A DNA stretch of 8,615 nt from Clostridia bacterium (GCA_003563755.1 PWUB01000138.1:1-8615), one strand, 5' to 3'. Shown: positions 1 through 8,232, counted from the stretch's first letter. Program-made: numbers and translations. Notes: a model not told the origin generated them from the sequence alone.

Positions 1-80
1 ATCCCGAACACGGCCGTTAAGCCCTCCAGCGCCGATGGTACTTGGGGGGAGACCCCCCGGAAGAGTAGGTCGCTGCCGGA
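1..80 (+). rRNA. rrf: 5S ribosomal RNA, 3' part (5' end outside window)
   Basis: The first 80 bases read as the 3' two thirds of a bacterial 5S rRNA. The conserved stretches CCGAACACGG, GTTAAGCCC, CAGCGCCGATGGTA and AGAGTAGGTCGCTGCC occur in the order and spacing of the family, and the G-rich/C-rich hairpin of helix IV lies at about 43-60. The 5' strand of helix I falls before the window, so the exact 3' end (about 80-83) is estimated from the CTGCCGGA tail. A terminator follows at once, so this is the last gene of an rRNA operon. Confidence 0.95.
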
Positions 81-91
81 TACTAAATCAC

Positions 92-124
92 GACCCCACC
101 TCAACCAGGGTGGGGTCTTTTTTT
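92..124 (+). terminator. Intrinsic terminator of the rRNA operon
   Basis: A perfect 9-bp stem, GACCCCACC (92-100) pairing with GGTGGGGTC (109-117), has an 8-nt loop and is followed directly by seven T residues (118-124). It begins about 11 nt after the mature 5S end, the usual place for an rRNA-operon terminator. Confidence 0.95.
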
Positions 125-183
125 GCGCGATGAAGGCCCAGCCTTTGCTGTGGGTCGGTTCTCAACCACATTACCGGCTTCAG

Positions 184-199
184 CCTCTATGCGTAGAGG
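184..199. repeat. Short perfect inverted repeat upstream of the ANKH-like gene
   Basis: CCTCTA (184-189) and TAGAGG (194-199) are perfect 6-bp arms around TGCG. The dyad lies about where a -35 element would fall for the putative extended -10 at 208-216, so it could be an operator. It could also be a minor RNA hairpin or chance; the arms are short. Confidence 0.3.
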
Positions 200-207
200 A
201 CCTTTCG

Positions 208-216
208 TGCGATAAT
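208..216 (+). promoter_or_regulatory. Candidate extended -10 promoter for the ANKH-like gene
   Basis: TGCGATAAT matches the extended -10 pattern TGnTATAAT with one mismatch in the hexamer. No good -35 is seen 16-18 bp upstream, as can be the case for extended -10 promoters. Transcription would begin near 223, giving a leader of about 50 nt before the GTG at 273. This also argues against starts at 216 or 219, which would lie at or before the transcript start. Confidence 0.4.
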
Positions 217-256
217 TGATGCATTGTCCAGTATGTGTTGTGTTCAGACCATGCGT

Positions 257-266
257 GGAAGAAGGT
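257..266 (+). promoter_or_regulatory. Ribosome binding site fixing the start at GTG 273
   Basis: The purine-rich GGAAGAAGGT (257-266) ends 6 nt before GTG 273. The upstream in-frame TTG 216 and ATG 219 have no Shine-Dalgarno-like sequence at workable distance. Confidence 0.6.
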
Positions 267-272
267 AGCACA

Positions 273-1616
273 GTGAGTGATGGGAACGTCCCGCTTCATG
301 ACCGCCTGAGGATCAGGGGTATTCTACGGTTTCACATTCCCCTCGGAATCACCAATGTCCTGATGGCAAGCAGTCATTCCATCGTGAACTCAGGGCTGGC
401 ACGTACCGACCGTCCCGAGATCGCCCTCGCCGCGTATGCCCTGGGCCACACCGTGGGCAACCTGTTCTGCTCTCCCCTGTGGGGTACGCGCGAGATGTTG
501 ATATCCTTCGGAACTGACAGGAAGAGCCTGCGGAGTGGGCTCCTGGCCACCGCGGCCATCACGGGCATAGTGCTGGCTGCGATCACGCTCCTTGGCTACA
601 GCGGAGTCGGCCACTTCGTGTTCGTGACCGTCTTCGGAGCCCGTGAGGCCCTGCTGCCGGAGATTCTCGGCGTGGTCCGGCTGTGTGTGACCCTACCCTT
701 CATATACTCCATTCGCTCGTGGGCCCAGGCGGCACTCATGTCTTCACGAAAGACCGAGCATATGACCGTGGCCATGATCAGTCGGCTGGGCTCCATGCTC
801 GTCATGGCAGCTGTCCTTCCCGGCCTCGGCATTCTTACCAGCACCATGGTCGGTGCGGTGATATGGATCGCCGGGATGGCCGTGGAGACCCTGGTATGTG
901 CGGCGTTCGCCCTGAGGCTGAAAGGCCTGATTCCCGAAGTCGGTGCCGACGGCAAATCGGCGGACGTGCGGGACTGTTTCATTTTCCTCGGACCGATGAT
1001 ACTCAACGGGTTCCTCGGCAGCCTGGTGATACCCGTCATAAACGCCGGGCTCGCACGCACCGATGACCCGGAGCGCAACCTGGCGGTGTTCCAGGTGGCG
1101 TGGAACCTGGTCTGGGCCTTCTGCTCCTTCGTGCACATGACCGTGCGGCAGACGGTCCTTGTGTTTCTGAGGAACCTGCAGTGGATGCGCGTCCTGAGGC
1201 GGTTTACACGCTGGCTCCAGTACGCGAACTCGATCCTGCTGGTTCTCATCCTGCTCACCCGACTGAGCGACTGGCTGCTTGTGGACATCATCGGGCTGGA
1301 GCCGGCGCTGCTGCCGGATGCCAGGACGGTGATGATGCTGTTCGTCTTCTACCCGTACCTCAGCGGCCTGGTTGATTTCAAGAGCGGAGTCGCCCTGTAC
1401 GTCCGTAAGACGGGAGTGATCTGCGGGGCGCGGATCGTCGATCTGGCCGTCCTGAGCGGGACCGTGTTCCTGCTCACCCTCGTGGTTCCGGCGTGGGGTG
1501 CCATCATCGGTGCCCTGGCCATGATGACGGGAATTTCGTCGAACTACGGGGCCCTGCACCTGATGATGCCCGATGACGCAGCCGTTCTCATGGAGCGAGG
1601 GCTCGAGGGCGATTGA
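273..1616 (+). CDS. ANKH-like (progressive ankylosis family) multi-pass membrane transporter
   Basis: This is a 447-residue, strongly hydrophobic polytopic membrane protein. From memory of human ANKH, I align RFHIPLGITN (residues 19-28) with its RFLVPLGITN. I also align LLVDIIGLEPA (335-345) with LIDIIGVDFA, and the FYPY...VRKT stretch (359-380) with the matching FFPV...LKKT stretch. These, the length and the overall layout place it in the Ank branch of the MOP (MATE-like) superfamily. Human ANKH promotes release of ATP, citrate and pyrophosphate; the substrate of bacterial members is unknown to me. Residues 37-79 and 255-298 are similar to each other, with N-S-GLARTDRPE in the first half and N-A-GLARTDDPE in the second, as expected for two pseudo-symmetric halves. 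I chose GTG 273 because of its Shine-Dalgarno; ATG 219 would add 18 residues. The gene lies alone between the rRNA operon and tmk, with about 139 nt to tmk. A MATE drug exporter or lipid flippase is the main alternative. Confidence 0.75.
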   Translation: MSDGNVPLHDRLRIRGILRFHIPLGITNVLMASSHSIVNSGLARTDRPEIALAAYALGHTVGNLFCSPLWGTREMLISFGTDRKSLRSGLLATAAITGIVLAAITLLGYSGVGHFVFVTVFGAREALLPEILGVVRLCVTLPFIYSIRSWAQAALMSSRKTEHMTVAMISRLGSMLVMAAVLPGLGILTSTMVGAVIWIAGMAVETLVCAAFALRLKGLIPEVGADGKSADVRDCFIFLGPMILNGFLGSLVIPVINAGLARTDDPERNLAVFQVAWNLVWAFCSFVHMTVRQTVLVFLRNLQWMRVLRRFTRWLQYANSILLVLILLTRLSDWLLVDIIGLEPALLPDARTVMMLFVFYPYLSGLVDFKSGVALYVRKTGVICGARIVDLAVLSGTVFLLTLVVPAWGAIIGALAMMTGISSNYGALHLMMPDDAAVLMERGLEGD

Positions 1617-1653
1617 TCCGGTTCGGATGCATGGGCAGGAAACCCGGGTGGGA

Positions 1654-1662
1654 TGGTAGAAT
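1654..1662 (+). promoter_or_regulatory. Candidate extended -10 promoter for the tmk operon
   Basis: TGGTAGAAT fits TGnTATAAT with one hexamer mismatch; no convincing -35 is present upstream. It would start a transcript near 1669, about 87 nt before tmk. Read-through from the upstream gene cannot be excluded, because I see no strong terminator in 1617-1755. Confidence 0.35.
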
Positions 1663-1755
1663 ATTGCTGAAGAGGTCTTGCATACGAGGCCAGCGTGCCT
1701 GCCGGGGGCACTTATCTTCGAATCCGGCGTGACATGACAGGAAAGGTCAACGATA

Positions 1756-2442
1756 ATGAGCTGTGACACTCATGAGGGTCCCCGCAGAGAAATGTCATCG
1801 ACCCACCACGACGGCTTCTTCATTTCGTTCGAGGGCGTGGAGACTTCCGGTAAGACCACCCAGGCGGATCTTTTGACATCGTGGCTGAAGACTCGGGGAT
1901 ACGATATTATGCAGACTAGGGAACCCGGCGGCAGTGAGCTCGGAGAGGCGATGCGGTCGATACTCCTCGACATGGAGGGTGCAGTGGATATATCGCCGAG
2001 GGCGGAGACGCTGCTTTTTGCCGCCTCAAGGGCCCAGCTGGTGCACCAGGTCATCGCACCCGCCCTGAGGGAAGGCAGGGTGGTGATCTGTGACCGCTTC
2101 GTCGACTCCAGCCTGGCCTACCAAGGTTTCGGCCTGGGGATGCCTTTGTCGGCGGTGTGGGACGTTAATCAGTTTGCGGCGGCCGGCCTGCTGCCCGACC
2201 TGACCTTCGTGCTGGGCCGCGGAGGCACCCTGGAGTCGTCCGGGGAGTGGTCAGTCGGCGATCGCATAGAGGCGCGGGGAACTGACTTTCACGGCCGGGT
2301 GCGCCAGGGTTACCTGTCCCTGGCCCGGCGCTTTGCAGGCAGGATAATGGTCATCGACACTGCCGGAGGCGTGAGGAGAACCGCGAAGACCATTCGCGGC
2401 ATCGTTTCCGAGCGCCTGAAGGATCGTAGAATCACACCCTGA
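1756..2442 (+). CDS. tmk: Thymidylate kinase (dTMP kinase)
   Basis: It phosphorylates dTMP to dTDP with ATP in the cytoplasm, an essential step of dTTP synthesis. The 228-residue protein carries FEGVETSGKTTQ, with the P-loop at residues 27-34 (G27, G32-K33-T34). It also has REPGGSELGE (55-64), the DR motif CDRFVDSSLAYQG (112-124) and the LID-side stretch DRIEARGTDFHGRVRQGYL (169-187). The normal family length is about 205-215; the extra residues are an N-terminal extension, since the core begins near 20. ATG 1756 has AGGAAAGGT 8 nt upstream; ATG 1792 would also leave a full core. The stretch 151-168, where most members have L-D before the helix leading to DRIE, reads VLGRGGTLESSGEWSVG. It lacks that Asp and is about two residues short. 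It heads the housekeeping block, 75 nt before darA. Confidence 0.95.
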   Translation: MSCDTHEGPRREMSSTHHDGFFISFEGVETSGKTTQADLLTSWLKTRGYDIMQTREPGGSELGEAMRSILLDMEGAVDISPRAETLLFAASRAQLVHQVIAPALREGRVVICDRFVDSSLAYQGFGLGMPLSAVWDVNQFAAAGLLPDLTFVLGRGGTLESSGEWSVGDRIEARGTDFHGRVRQGYLSLARRFAGRIMVIDTAGGVRRTAKTIRGIVSERLKDRRITP

Positions 2443-2505
2443 GAGGGTCAATGTGACGGCAATTGGAATACGTCTCCGACGGAGGACCAAGCTATTTACT
2501 GAATC

Positions 2506-2513
2506 GAGGTGAG
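2506..2513 (+). promoter_or_regulatory. Ribosome binding site favouring GTG 2518 for darA
   Basis: GAGGTGAG precedes GTG 2518, with the GAGGTG core ending 6 nt before it. It overlaps the alternative in-frame GTG at 2509, which has no well-placed Shine-Dalgarno of its own. The 2518 start gives the usual family N-terminus MKLVV. Confidence 0.6.
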
Positions 2514-2517
2514 TTCT

Positions 2518-2850
2518 GTGAAGCTGGTCGTGACCGTGGTACAGGATAGAGATGCAGTCGACCTGTTGGAGGAGTTGATGGAGTCCGGGCATCGGGCCAC
2601 CAAGCTGTCCAGCACCGGGGGGTTTCTCCGCGAGGGCAACACCACGCTGCTCATCGGCTGCGAGGATGATCTGGTGGAGGAGATCCTTGATATAGTTCGC
2701 AGGGTGTGCCGGACCCGTGACCAGATAGTCACCCCCCTGACACCGGTGCGGGGAAGCACCGGGGATTCGTTCGTACCCTATTCGGTGGAGGTGACGGTGG
2801 GCGGGGCCACGGTCTTCGTCGTTGATGTTGAGCAGTTCATCCACGTCTGA
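2518..2850 (+). CDS. darA: Cyclic-di-AMP receptor, PII-like (DarA/PstA, YaaQ)
   Basis: This is a small cytosolic signal-transduction protein of the PII-like family that binds cyclic-di-AMP as a trimer; the downstream target is still unsettled. The 110 residues match the family length of about 109. The N-terminus MKLVVTVVQDRD is typical. The ligand-site segment R26-A-T28-K-L-S-S-T-G-G35-F36-L37 and N41 is intact, as is the C-terminal GGATVFVVDVEQF (95-107). The positions agree with the B. subtilis protein as I remember it. It lies between tmk and holB, as in many Bacillota, but yaaR, which follows it in B. subtilis, is absent. The stop is 14 nt before the holB start, so the two are probably co-transcribed. 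Confidence 0.95.
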   Translation: MKLVVTVVQDRDAVDLLEELMESGHRATKLSSTGGFLREGNTTLLIGCEDDLVEEILDIVRRVCRTRDQIVTPLTPVRGSTGDSFVPYSVEVTVGGATVFVVDVEQFIHV

Positions 2851-2864
2851 GAGGGTGACGGTCG

Positions 2865-3827
2865 GTGACGTCGGCGAGCCCCGAGAGCATCACCAAGGAG
2901 CAGCCGCTTGCAGGTAGGATTCTCAGGACGGTGATCCGTCGCGATGATGTTAGCCCAACCTATCTTCTGTTCGGACCCGAGGGTCTCGGTAAGCGGGCGA
3001 TGGCGAAGTGGTTCGCGTCCGCCCTGGTGTGCGAGGCTTCGCCCGGGCAGCGTCCCTGCGGAGCATGCTCGTCGTGCAGCCTGAACTCGGCGGGCAGCCA
3101 TCCCGACGTGCATCTTCTCGAACCACCGCGGGGCCGAACCACCATCGGTATCGACCAGATACGCGGCGAAGTCCGCCCCGTCATGGTGCGGCGAGCTTTC
3201 AGTGCCAGGCACAAGGTCATGCTCATCCCCCGGGCGGACCGGCTCACGCCGGAGGCACAGAACGCGATGCTGAAGACCCTCGAAGACCCGGTCGGCAGCT
3301 CCGTACTGGTGTTGGTGGCCGAGAGCATGGAGTCACTTCTGCCGACGGTCCGCTCGCGCTGCGTGCAGATCCCCTTCCGGAGCCTCGGTTTCGAGGTGTT
3401 CAGCGAGCGCTTGCTGGACGCCGACATCGACGATGAACAGCGGCGCCGCGAGCTGTACTTGATCAGCGCCGGCGATGTGCATCTCGCCCACGAACTGGCC
3501 ACTTCCGAAGGCGAACGGAAGCGGTGGAACATGGCGAGCAAACTCACCTCGGCACTGCTGTCTGGACGGCGGATGCGGCCCGCTGATATCTCCGAGTGGG
3601 CCGACCGGTTGGGAGGCGGCAGCCGTGATGAAGCCGTGGACCAACTCGCACTTTTTGCTGTGATTCTGCGAGGCGCGATACTGTCGGAAAACCCCACCCT
3701 GTTCGCCGGCTGTGTCGATGTCATAGCCGAGACGATCGAGGCACTGGATGCCAATGCCAACCGGAGGCTTGCCCTCGAAGTGGCCCTCATCAAGTTGCAG
3801 CGCCTCATTTCGTCCGGCTATAATTGA
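2865..3827 (+). CDS. holB: DNA polymerase III clamp loader, delta' subunit
   Basis: This is a AAA+ family subunit of the clamp loader that helps place the beta clamp on primed DNA. The 320-residue protein has a Walker-A-like loop GPEGLGK (37-43) followed by R instead of T/S, consistent with delta' not hydrolysing ATP. Four cysteines form the zinc module (C56, C65, C68, C71; CGACSSC). It has LTPEAQNAMLKTLEDP (127-142) and the S164-R165-C166 motif that supplies the arginine finger in this family. The C-terminal helical collar region is more divergent. The GTG start has GAGAGGG 9 nt upstream, overlapping the darA stop. DnaX-type gamma/tau is excluded by length and by the missing canonical Walker A. 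Confidence 0.93.
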   Translation: MTSASPESITKEQPLAGRILRTVIRRDDVSPTYLLFGPEGLGKRAMAKWFASALVCEASPGQRPCGACSSCSLNSAGSHPDVHLLEPPRGRTTIGIDQIRGEVRPVMVRRAFSARHKVMLIPRADRLTPEAQNAMLKTLEDPVGSSVLVLVAESMESLLPTVRSRCVQIPFRSLGFEVFSERLLDADIDDEQRRRELYLISAGDVHLAHELATSEGERKRWNMASKLTSALLSGRRMRPADISEWADRLGGGSRDEAVDQLALFAVILRGAILSENPTLFAGCVDVIAETIEALDANANRRLALEVALIKLQRLISSGYN

Positions 3828-3850
3828 GCTCAGTACGAACACGTTATGCG

Positions 3851-3859
3851 AAAAGGAGG
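3851..3859 (+). promoter_or_regulatory. Strong ribosome binding site fixing the ricT start at GTG 3869
   Basis: AAAAGGAGG is a near-perfect Shine-Dalgarno ending 9 nt before GTG 3869. It lies inside the longer frame that opens at TTG 3824, so the longer start is unlikely. Confidence 0.85.
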
Positions 3860-3868
3860 CCGGATCCT

Positions 3869-4684
3869 GTGCCTGTTGTTGTCGGTATCAGGTTCAAGAG
3901 AGCCTGCAAGATATATTACTTTGACCCCAGCGATCTGGATCTGTCGGTCGGAGACGATGTCATCGTCGACACTTCCCGGGGACTGGGTTACGGCAGAGTT
4001 GTCCTCTCCCCCCGCGAGGTGGGCTCGGACGAGGTGGTCAGTCCCCTGCGTCGGGTGGTAAGAAGGGCCCATGACGGGGATCGTGTCCGGGTGAGCGAGA
4101 ATAGGAGTCGGGCCGAGGAGGCCCGGCATGTGTGCCAGCGCAAGGCGGAGCGCTATGATCTCGAGATGCAGATCGTCGACTCCGAGTACGCCTTCGACGG
4201 AGGTCAGCTCACCTTTTTCTTCAGCGCGGACGGCAGGGTCGATTTTCGGGAGCTGGTACGCGACCTGGCCAGCACCTTCCACACCCGCATAGAGCTCCGC
4301 CAGATCGGGGTGCGCGACGAGGCCAAGATCATCGGTGGCATCGGCCCGTGCGGAAGGGCCTGCTGCTGTACCGTCTTCCTCGAGGGATTTTCGCCCATCA
4401 CCATCCGCATGGCCAAGCGCCAGAATCTATCTCTCAATCCATCGAAGATCTCGGGCCTGTGCGGTCGCCTCATGTGCTGTCTGCAGTATGAGGACGAGAT
4501 CTACGAGGAGGCGAGAGAACTGCTGCCCGGTCCCGGCACGCCCGTACAGACCGCTGACGGATCCGGGAAGGTCATTCGCCGGGACAGCCTCGAGCAGCGA
4601 GTGTATGTGAAGTTGGAGGACGGCGAGGTGCAGCTCTACGACCCTGACGACGTCGATACGGTCAGGCGCGGTGATCGCGGATGA
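3869..4684 (+). CDS. ricT: PSP1-domain protein RicT (YaaT)
   Basis: In B. subtilis RicT is part of the RicA-RicF-RicT complex, which carries Fe-S clusters. The complex acts with RNase Y in mRNA maturation and influences sporulation, competence and biofilm formation. The 271-residue product begins MPVVVGIRFKRACKIYYFDP, the standard family start. It contains the cysteine motifs GPCGRACCC (159-167: C161, C165, C166, C167) and LCGRLMCC (197-204: C198, C203, C204), the probable cluster ligands. The C-terminal tail (about 221-271) is a small beta-rich segment. The start was chosen by the strong Shine-Dalgarno; a TTG at 3824 overlapping the holB stop would add 15 residues unlike the family. Its stop overlaps the rsmI ATG by 4 nt. 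I see no ricA or ricF homologue in the window. Confidence 0.93.
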   Translation: MPVVVGIRFKRACKIYYFDPSDLDLSVGDDVIVDTSRGLGYGRVVLSPREVGSDEVVSPLRRVVRRAHDGDRVRVSENRSRAEEARHVCQRKAERYDLEMQIVDSEYAFDGGQLTFFFSADGRVDFRELVRDLASTFHTRIELRQIGVRDEAKIIGGIGPCGRACCCTVFLEGFSPITIRMAKRQNLSLNPSKISGLCGRLMCCLQYEDEIYEEARELLPGPGTPVQTADGSGKVIRRDSLEQRVYVKLEDGEVQLYDPDDVDTVRRGDRG

Positions 4685-5574
4685 ACGGGCAGGACCGCGG
4701 TGAGCAGGTCGGAAGACTGTACGTTGTGGCTACTCCCATCGGCAACCTCGACGATATCAGCATCCGCGCCGTGGATACACTGCGCGGTGTGCACCTGGTG
4801 GCGGCCGAAGACACCCGGGCCGCCGCCGTCCTGTTTGATAGACACGGTATCAGCACGCCCACCACCAGCTACCACGATCACAACAAGGAGGAAGTTACTC
4901 CGAGGCTCCTGGCACACCTGCAGAGCGGTAGTGACCTGGCCCTCGTATCGGAGGCAGGGACCCCCGGTGTCTCCGACCCCGGCTTCTACCTGGTCAGGAA
5001 GGCATGGGATGCGGGAGCGATGGTGATACCCGTCCCCGGGGCGTGTGCTGCGGTGGCCGCACTGAGCGTGAGCGGACTGCCGAGCGACCGTTTCTACTTC
5101 GCCGGCTTCCCGCCGCGCGGCGCCCGGCTGCGCCGTTTTCTGGCGGAGGCTGCATCCCTGGATGGGAGCCTGATCCTCTATGAATCGCCGAGAAGGGTCT
5201 GCGCGACCCTGGCTGCCATCGCCGAGGTCCTGGGTGAGCGCGCCGTGAGCCTTTCCCGGGAAATGACGAAGATTTACGAGGAGACGGTGGTGAACACCCC
5301 ATCAGTCCTCATCGAACACTACCGGAGGCACCCCGATCGGCTCCGCGGAGAGTTCACCCTCATCGTGGCCCCCGCGGGCTACACCTTCAGCGGGCAGGAG
5401 GCGGATCCCGAGGCGGATCCCGGCGTCCAGGATATCGAGGACGTGGTACTACAGCAGGTCTCCCTGCTCGTCGACGCGGGCTACCGGCTGGCGGATGCTG
5501 CGCGGACAGTCGCACGCGGTCACGGACTTCCCCGCAGCGCCGTGTACCGGGCATACGTCGGCCGCCGCGATTGA
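4681..5574 (+). CDS. rsmI: 16S rRNA (cytidine-1402-2'-O)-methyltransferase
   Basis: It methylates the 2'-hydroxyl of C1402 in the 16S rRNA decoding centre using S-adenosylmethionine, a tetrapyrrole-methylase-fold enzyme. The 297-residue protein shows LYVVATPIGNLDDIS (13-27), AAEDTR (41-46), SYHDHNK (63-69), VSEAGTPGVSDPG (89-101), PVPGACA (117-123), FPPRG (143-147), LYESPRR (166-172) and LSREMTKIYEE (191-201). All are family signatures in the right order. The ATG overlaps the ricT stop (ATGA) with only a weak Shine-Dalgarno, indicating translational coupling. The linker at residues 240-247 holds a duplicated EADP encoded by a 12-bp tandem repeat. The C-terminal helical domain (about 251-297) is complete. 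Confidence 0.96.
   Translation: MNGQDRGEQVGRLYVVATPIGNLDDISIRAVDTLRGVHLVAAEDTRAAAVLFDRHGISTPTTSYHDHNKEEVTPRLLAHLQSGSDLALVSEAGTPGVSDPGFYLVRKAWDAGAMVIPVPGACAAVAALSVSGLPSDRFYFAGFPPRGARLRRFLAEAASLDGSLILYESPRRVCATLAAIAEVLGERAVSLSREMTKIYEETVVNTPSVLIEHYRRHPDRLRGEFTLIVAPAGYTFSGQEADPEADPGVQDIEDVVLQQVSLLVDAGYRLADAARTVARGHGLPRSAVYRAYVGRRD
5398..5421 (+). repeat. 12-bp perfect tandem duplication within rsmI
   Basis: GAGGCGGATCCC occurs twice head to tail (5398-5409 and 5410-5421), in frame, encoding EADP-EADP. It falls in the linker between the catalytic domain and the C-terminal helices, where length change should be tolerated. Confidence 0.9.
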
Positions 5575-5593
5575 GAGCGGTTCGCCTCCACCG

Positions 5594-5602
5594 TGCTATA
5601 GG
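5594..5602 (+). promoter_or_regulatory. Candidate extended -10 promoter for the deacylase-DUF1177 pair
   Basis: TGCTATAGG fits TGnTATAAT with two hexamer mismatches. TTGAGA at 5571-5576 could be a -35, but the 20-bp spacer is long. It lies 96 nt before the deacylase start in the only sizeable gap of the right-hand block. I see no clear terminator after rsmI, so read-through from the tmk operon remains possible. Confidence 0.25.
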
Positions 5603-5677
5603 CATCACGTCTTCCCTGCAGGATCCCCTGACCGAAGGTTGAAAGAGGTAGGGACGCTTGAATCCACTGATCGCACA

Positions 5678-5688
5678 GGAAGGTGGAG
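5678..5688 (+). promoter_or_regulatory. Ribosome binding site favouring ATG 5698 for the deacylase
   Basis: GGAAGGTGGAG ends 9 nt before ATG 5698. The in-frame GTG at 5683 sits inside this purine run, so the 5698 start is preferred; it gives MFDILITG, the typical N-terminus of the family. Confidence 0.75.
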
Positions 5689-5697
5689 AAACTCATC

Positions 5698-7269
<1,572 letters not shown>

Positions 7270-7275
7270 TATCAG

Positions 7276-8214
7276 GTGTTACTACGACAGGTGCTGCAGG
7301 TGGTTGATCTCCTGGATGGTGCATGGGTTGACGGCCAGGCCGTCTGCCGCTTCTTCAAGGACCGCGGCCTGAGAACGGTATCGGCCGAGCGGATCGAGGG
7401 CGAGGGAGGTGGGTCAACGGAGTTCATCCAGGTCAGGATCTGCGGCGAAAGCGGCGTGTCCCGCGGTGGAGATGCACCGACCCTAGGAGTCGTCGGACGA
7501 CTGGGAGGCCTGGGTGCCCGCCCACAACAGATCGGTCTGGTGTCCGATGCCGATGGAGCGATATGTGCCCTGAGCGCCGCTCTCAAGCTGCTCAGCCTGC
7601 AGAGACGGGGAGATATTCTCGACGGTGACGTCATCGTGTCGACCCACATATGCCCGGATGCTCCCGTGATACCCCATGATCCAGTGCCCTTCATGGGCTC
7701 GCCCGTTGACATGCGCACCATGAACGAGATGGAAGTCACCGACGATATGGATGCTGTCATCAGCATCGACACCACCAAGGGCAACCGGGTGATCAATCAC
7801 AACGGCTTCGCGATCACGCCGACGGTCAAGGAGGGCTGTATCATGCCTCCCGCGCCGGACTTGCTGGATATCATGCAGCGTATCACAGGCAGGCCGCCCG
7901 TGGTGATGCCTCTGTCCCAGCAGGACATCACTCCATACGGTAACGGGCTCGATCACGTCAACAGCCTCATGCAGCCGGCGGTCGCCACCAACAGTCCGGT
8001 GGTGGGAGTTGCCATCACCAGCGAGGTGGCTGTGCCGGGTTCTGCAACCGGTGCCAGCCGCGAGGTTGATATCGCTGCGGCCGCGGCCTTCGCCGTGGAG
8101 GCGGCGAAGCTTTTCACGAGGGGCGAGGTGCAGCTGTTCACCACCGCTGACTTCGAACGAATGGTGAGACTCTACGGTTCAATGAGGGTGTTTCAGACGC
8201 TCGGAGAGAAGTAG
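7276..8214 (+). CDS. DUF1177-family protein, function unknown
   Basis: I recognise this 312-residue protein as DUF1177 from GGDAPTLGVVGRLGGLGARP (64-83), DGDVIVSTHICPDAP (116-130), PHDPVPFMGSPVDM (133-146), DTTKGNRVINHNGFAI (165-180) and QDITPYGNGLDHVN (216-229). No biochemical role is known to me. The segment S90-D-A-D-G-A followed by an amphipathic helix and the strand GDVIVSTHICPD resembles the metal-site region of M20/M28-type zinc peptidases. H124, C126, D128, H134 and D135 are candidate ligands or catalytic residues; this is inference. There is no signal peptide or membrane segment. GTG 7276 has GGAGGGGG (7259-7266) 9 nt upstream, overlapping the end of the deacylase gene, so the two are translationally linked. 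The pairing suggests a shared role in use of D-amino-acid or peptide derivatives. Confidence 0.85.
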   Translation: MLLRQVLQVVDLLDGAWVDGQAVCRFFKDRGLRTVSAERIEGEGGGSTEFIQVRICGESGVSRGGDAPTLGVVGRLGGLGARPQQIGLVSDADGAICALSAALKLLSLQRRGDILDGDVIVSTHICPDAPVIPHDPVPFMGSPVDMRTMNEMEVTDDMDAVISIDTTKGNRVINHNGFAITPTVKEGCIMPPAPDLLDIMQRITGRPPVVMPLSQQDITPYGNGLDHVNSLMQPAVATNSPVVGVAITSEVAVPGSATGASREVDIAAAAAFAVEAAKLFTRGEVQLFTTADFERMVRLYGSMRVFQTLGEK

Positions 8215-8232
8215 CGGAAAGAAGCAAAAGGA

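Noticed and set aside
216..272. TTG 216 or ATG 219 as the start of the ANKH-like gene
   Set aside because: No ribosome binding site, and both lie at or before the likely transcript start; the added residues are not transporter-like.
1695..1711. Small hairpin GTGCC...GGCAC upstream of tmk as a terminator or riboswitch
   Set aside because: The stem is only 5-6 bp with no T-run, and the 139-nt gap shows no recognisable riboswitch core.
744..1769. Long open frame on the minus strand opposite the ANKH-like gene
   Set aside because: The composition is low-complexity and rich in H, Q, P, R and G, with no family resemblance. It is fully antisense to a gene with clear membrane-protein character, and such frames are common in GC-rich DNA.
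2443..2517. Possible small gene (yaaR-like) between tmk and darA
   Set aside because: The gap is only 75 nt and holds no open frame; yaaR would also be expected after darA, where only 14 nt remain.
2960..3808. Open frame on the minus strand opposite holB
   Set aside because: The product is very rich in Ser and Arg, typical of a reverse-strand shadow; holB has all its family motifs.
3824..3868. TTG 3824 as the ricT start, overlapping the holB stop
   Set aside because: It would add 15 residues unlike the family and would place the strong Shine-Dalgarno AAAAGGAGG inside the coding region.
5575..5697. Terminator or small RNA between rsmI and the deacylase
   Set aside because: Only a 4-bp CGTG/CACG pairing and no T-run are seen; nothing supports more than a weak promoter candidate.
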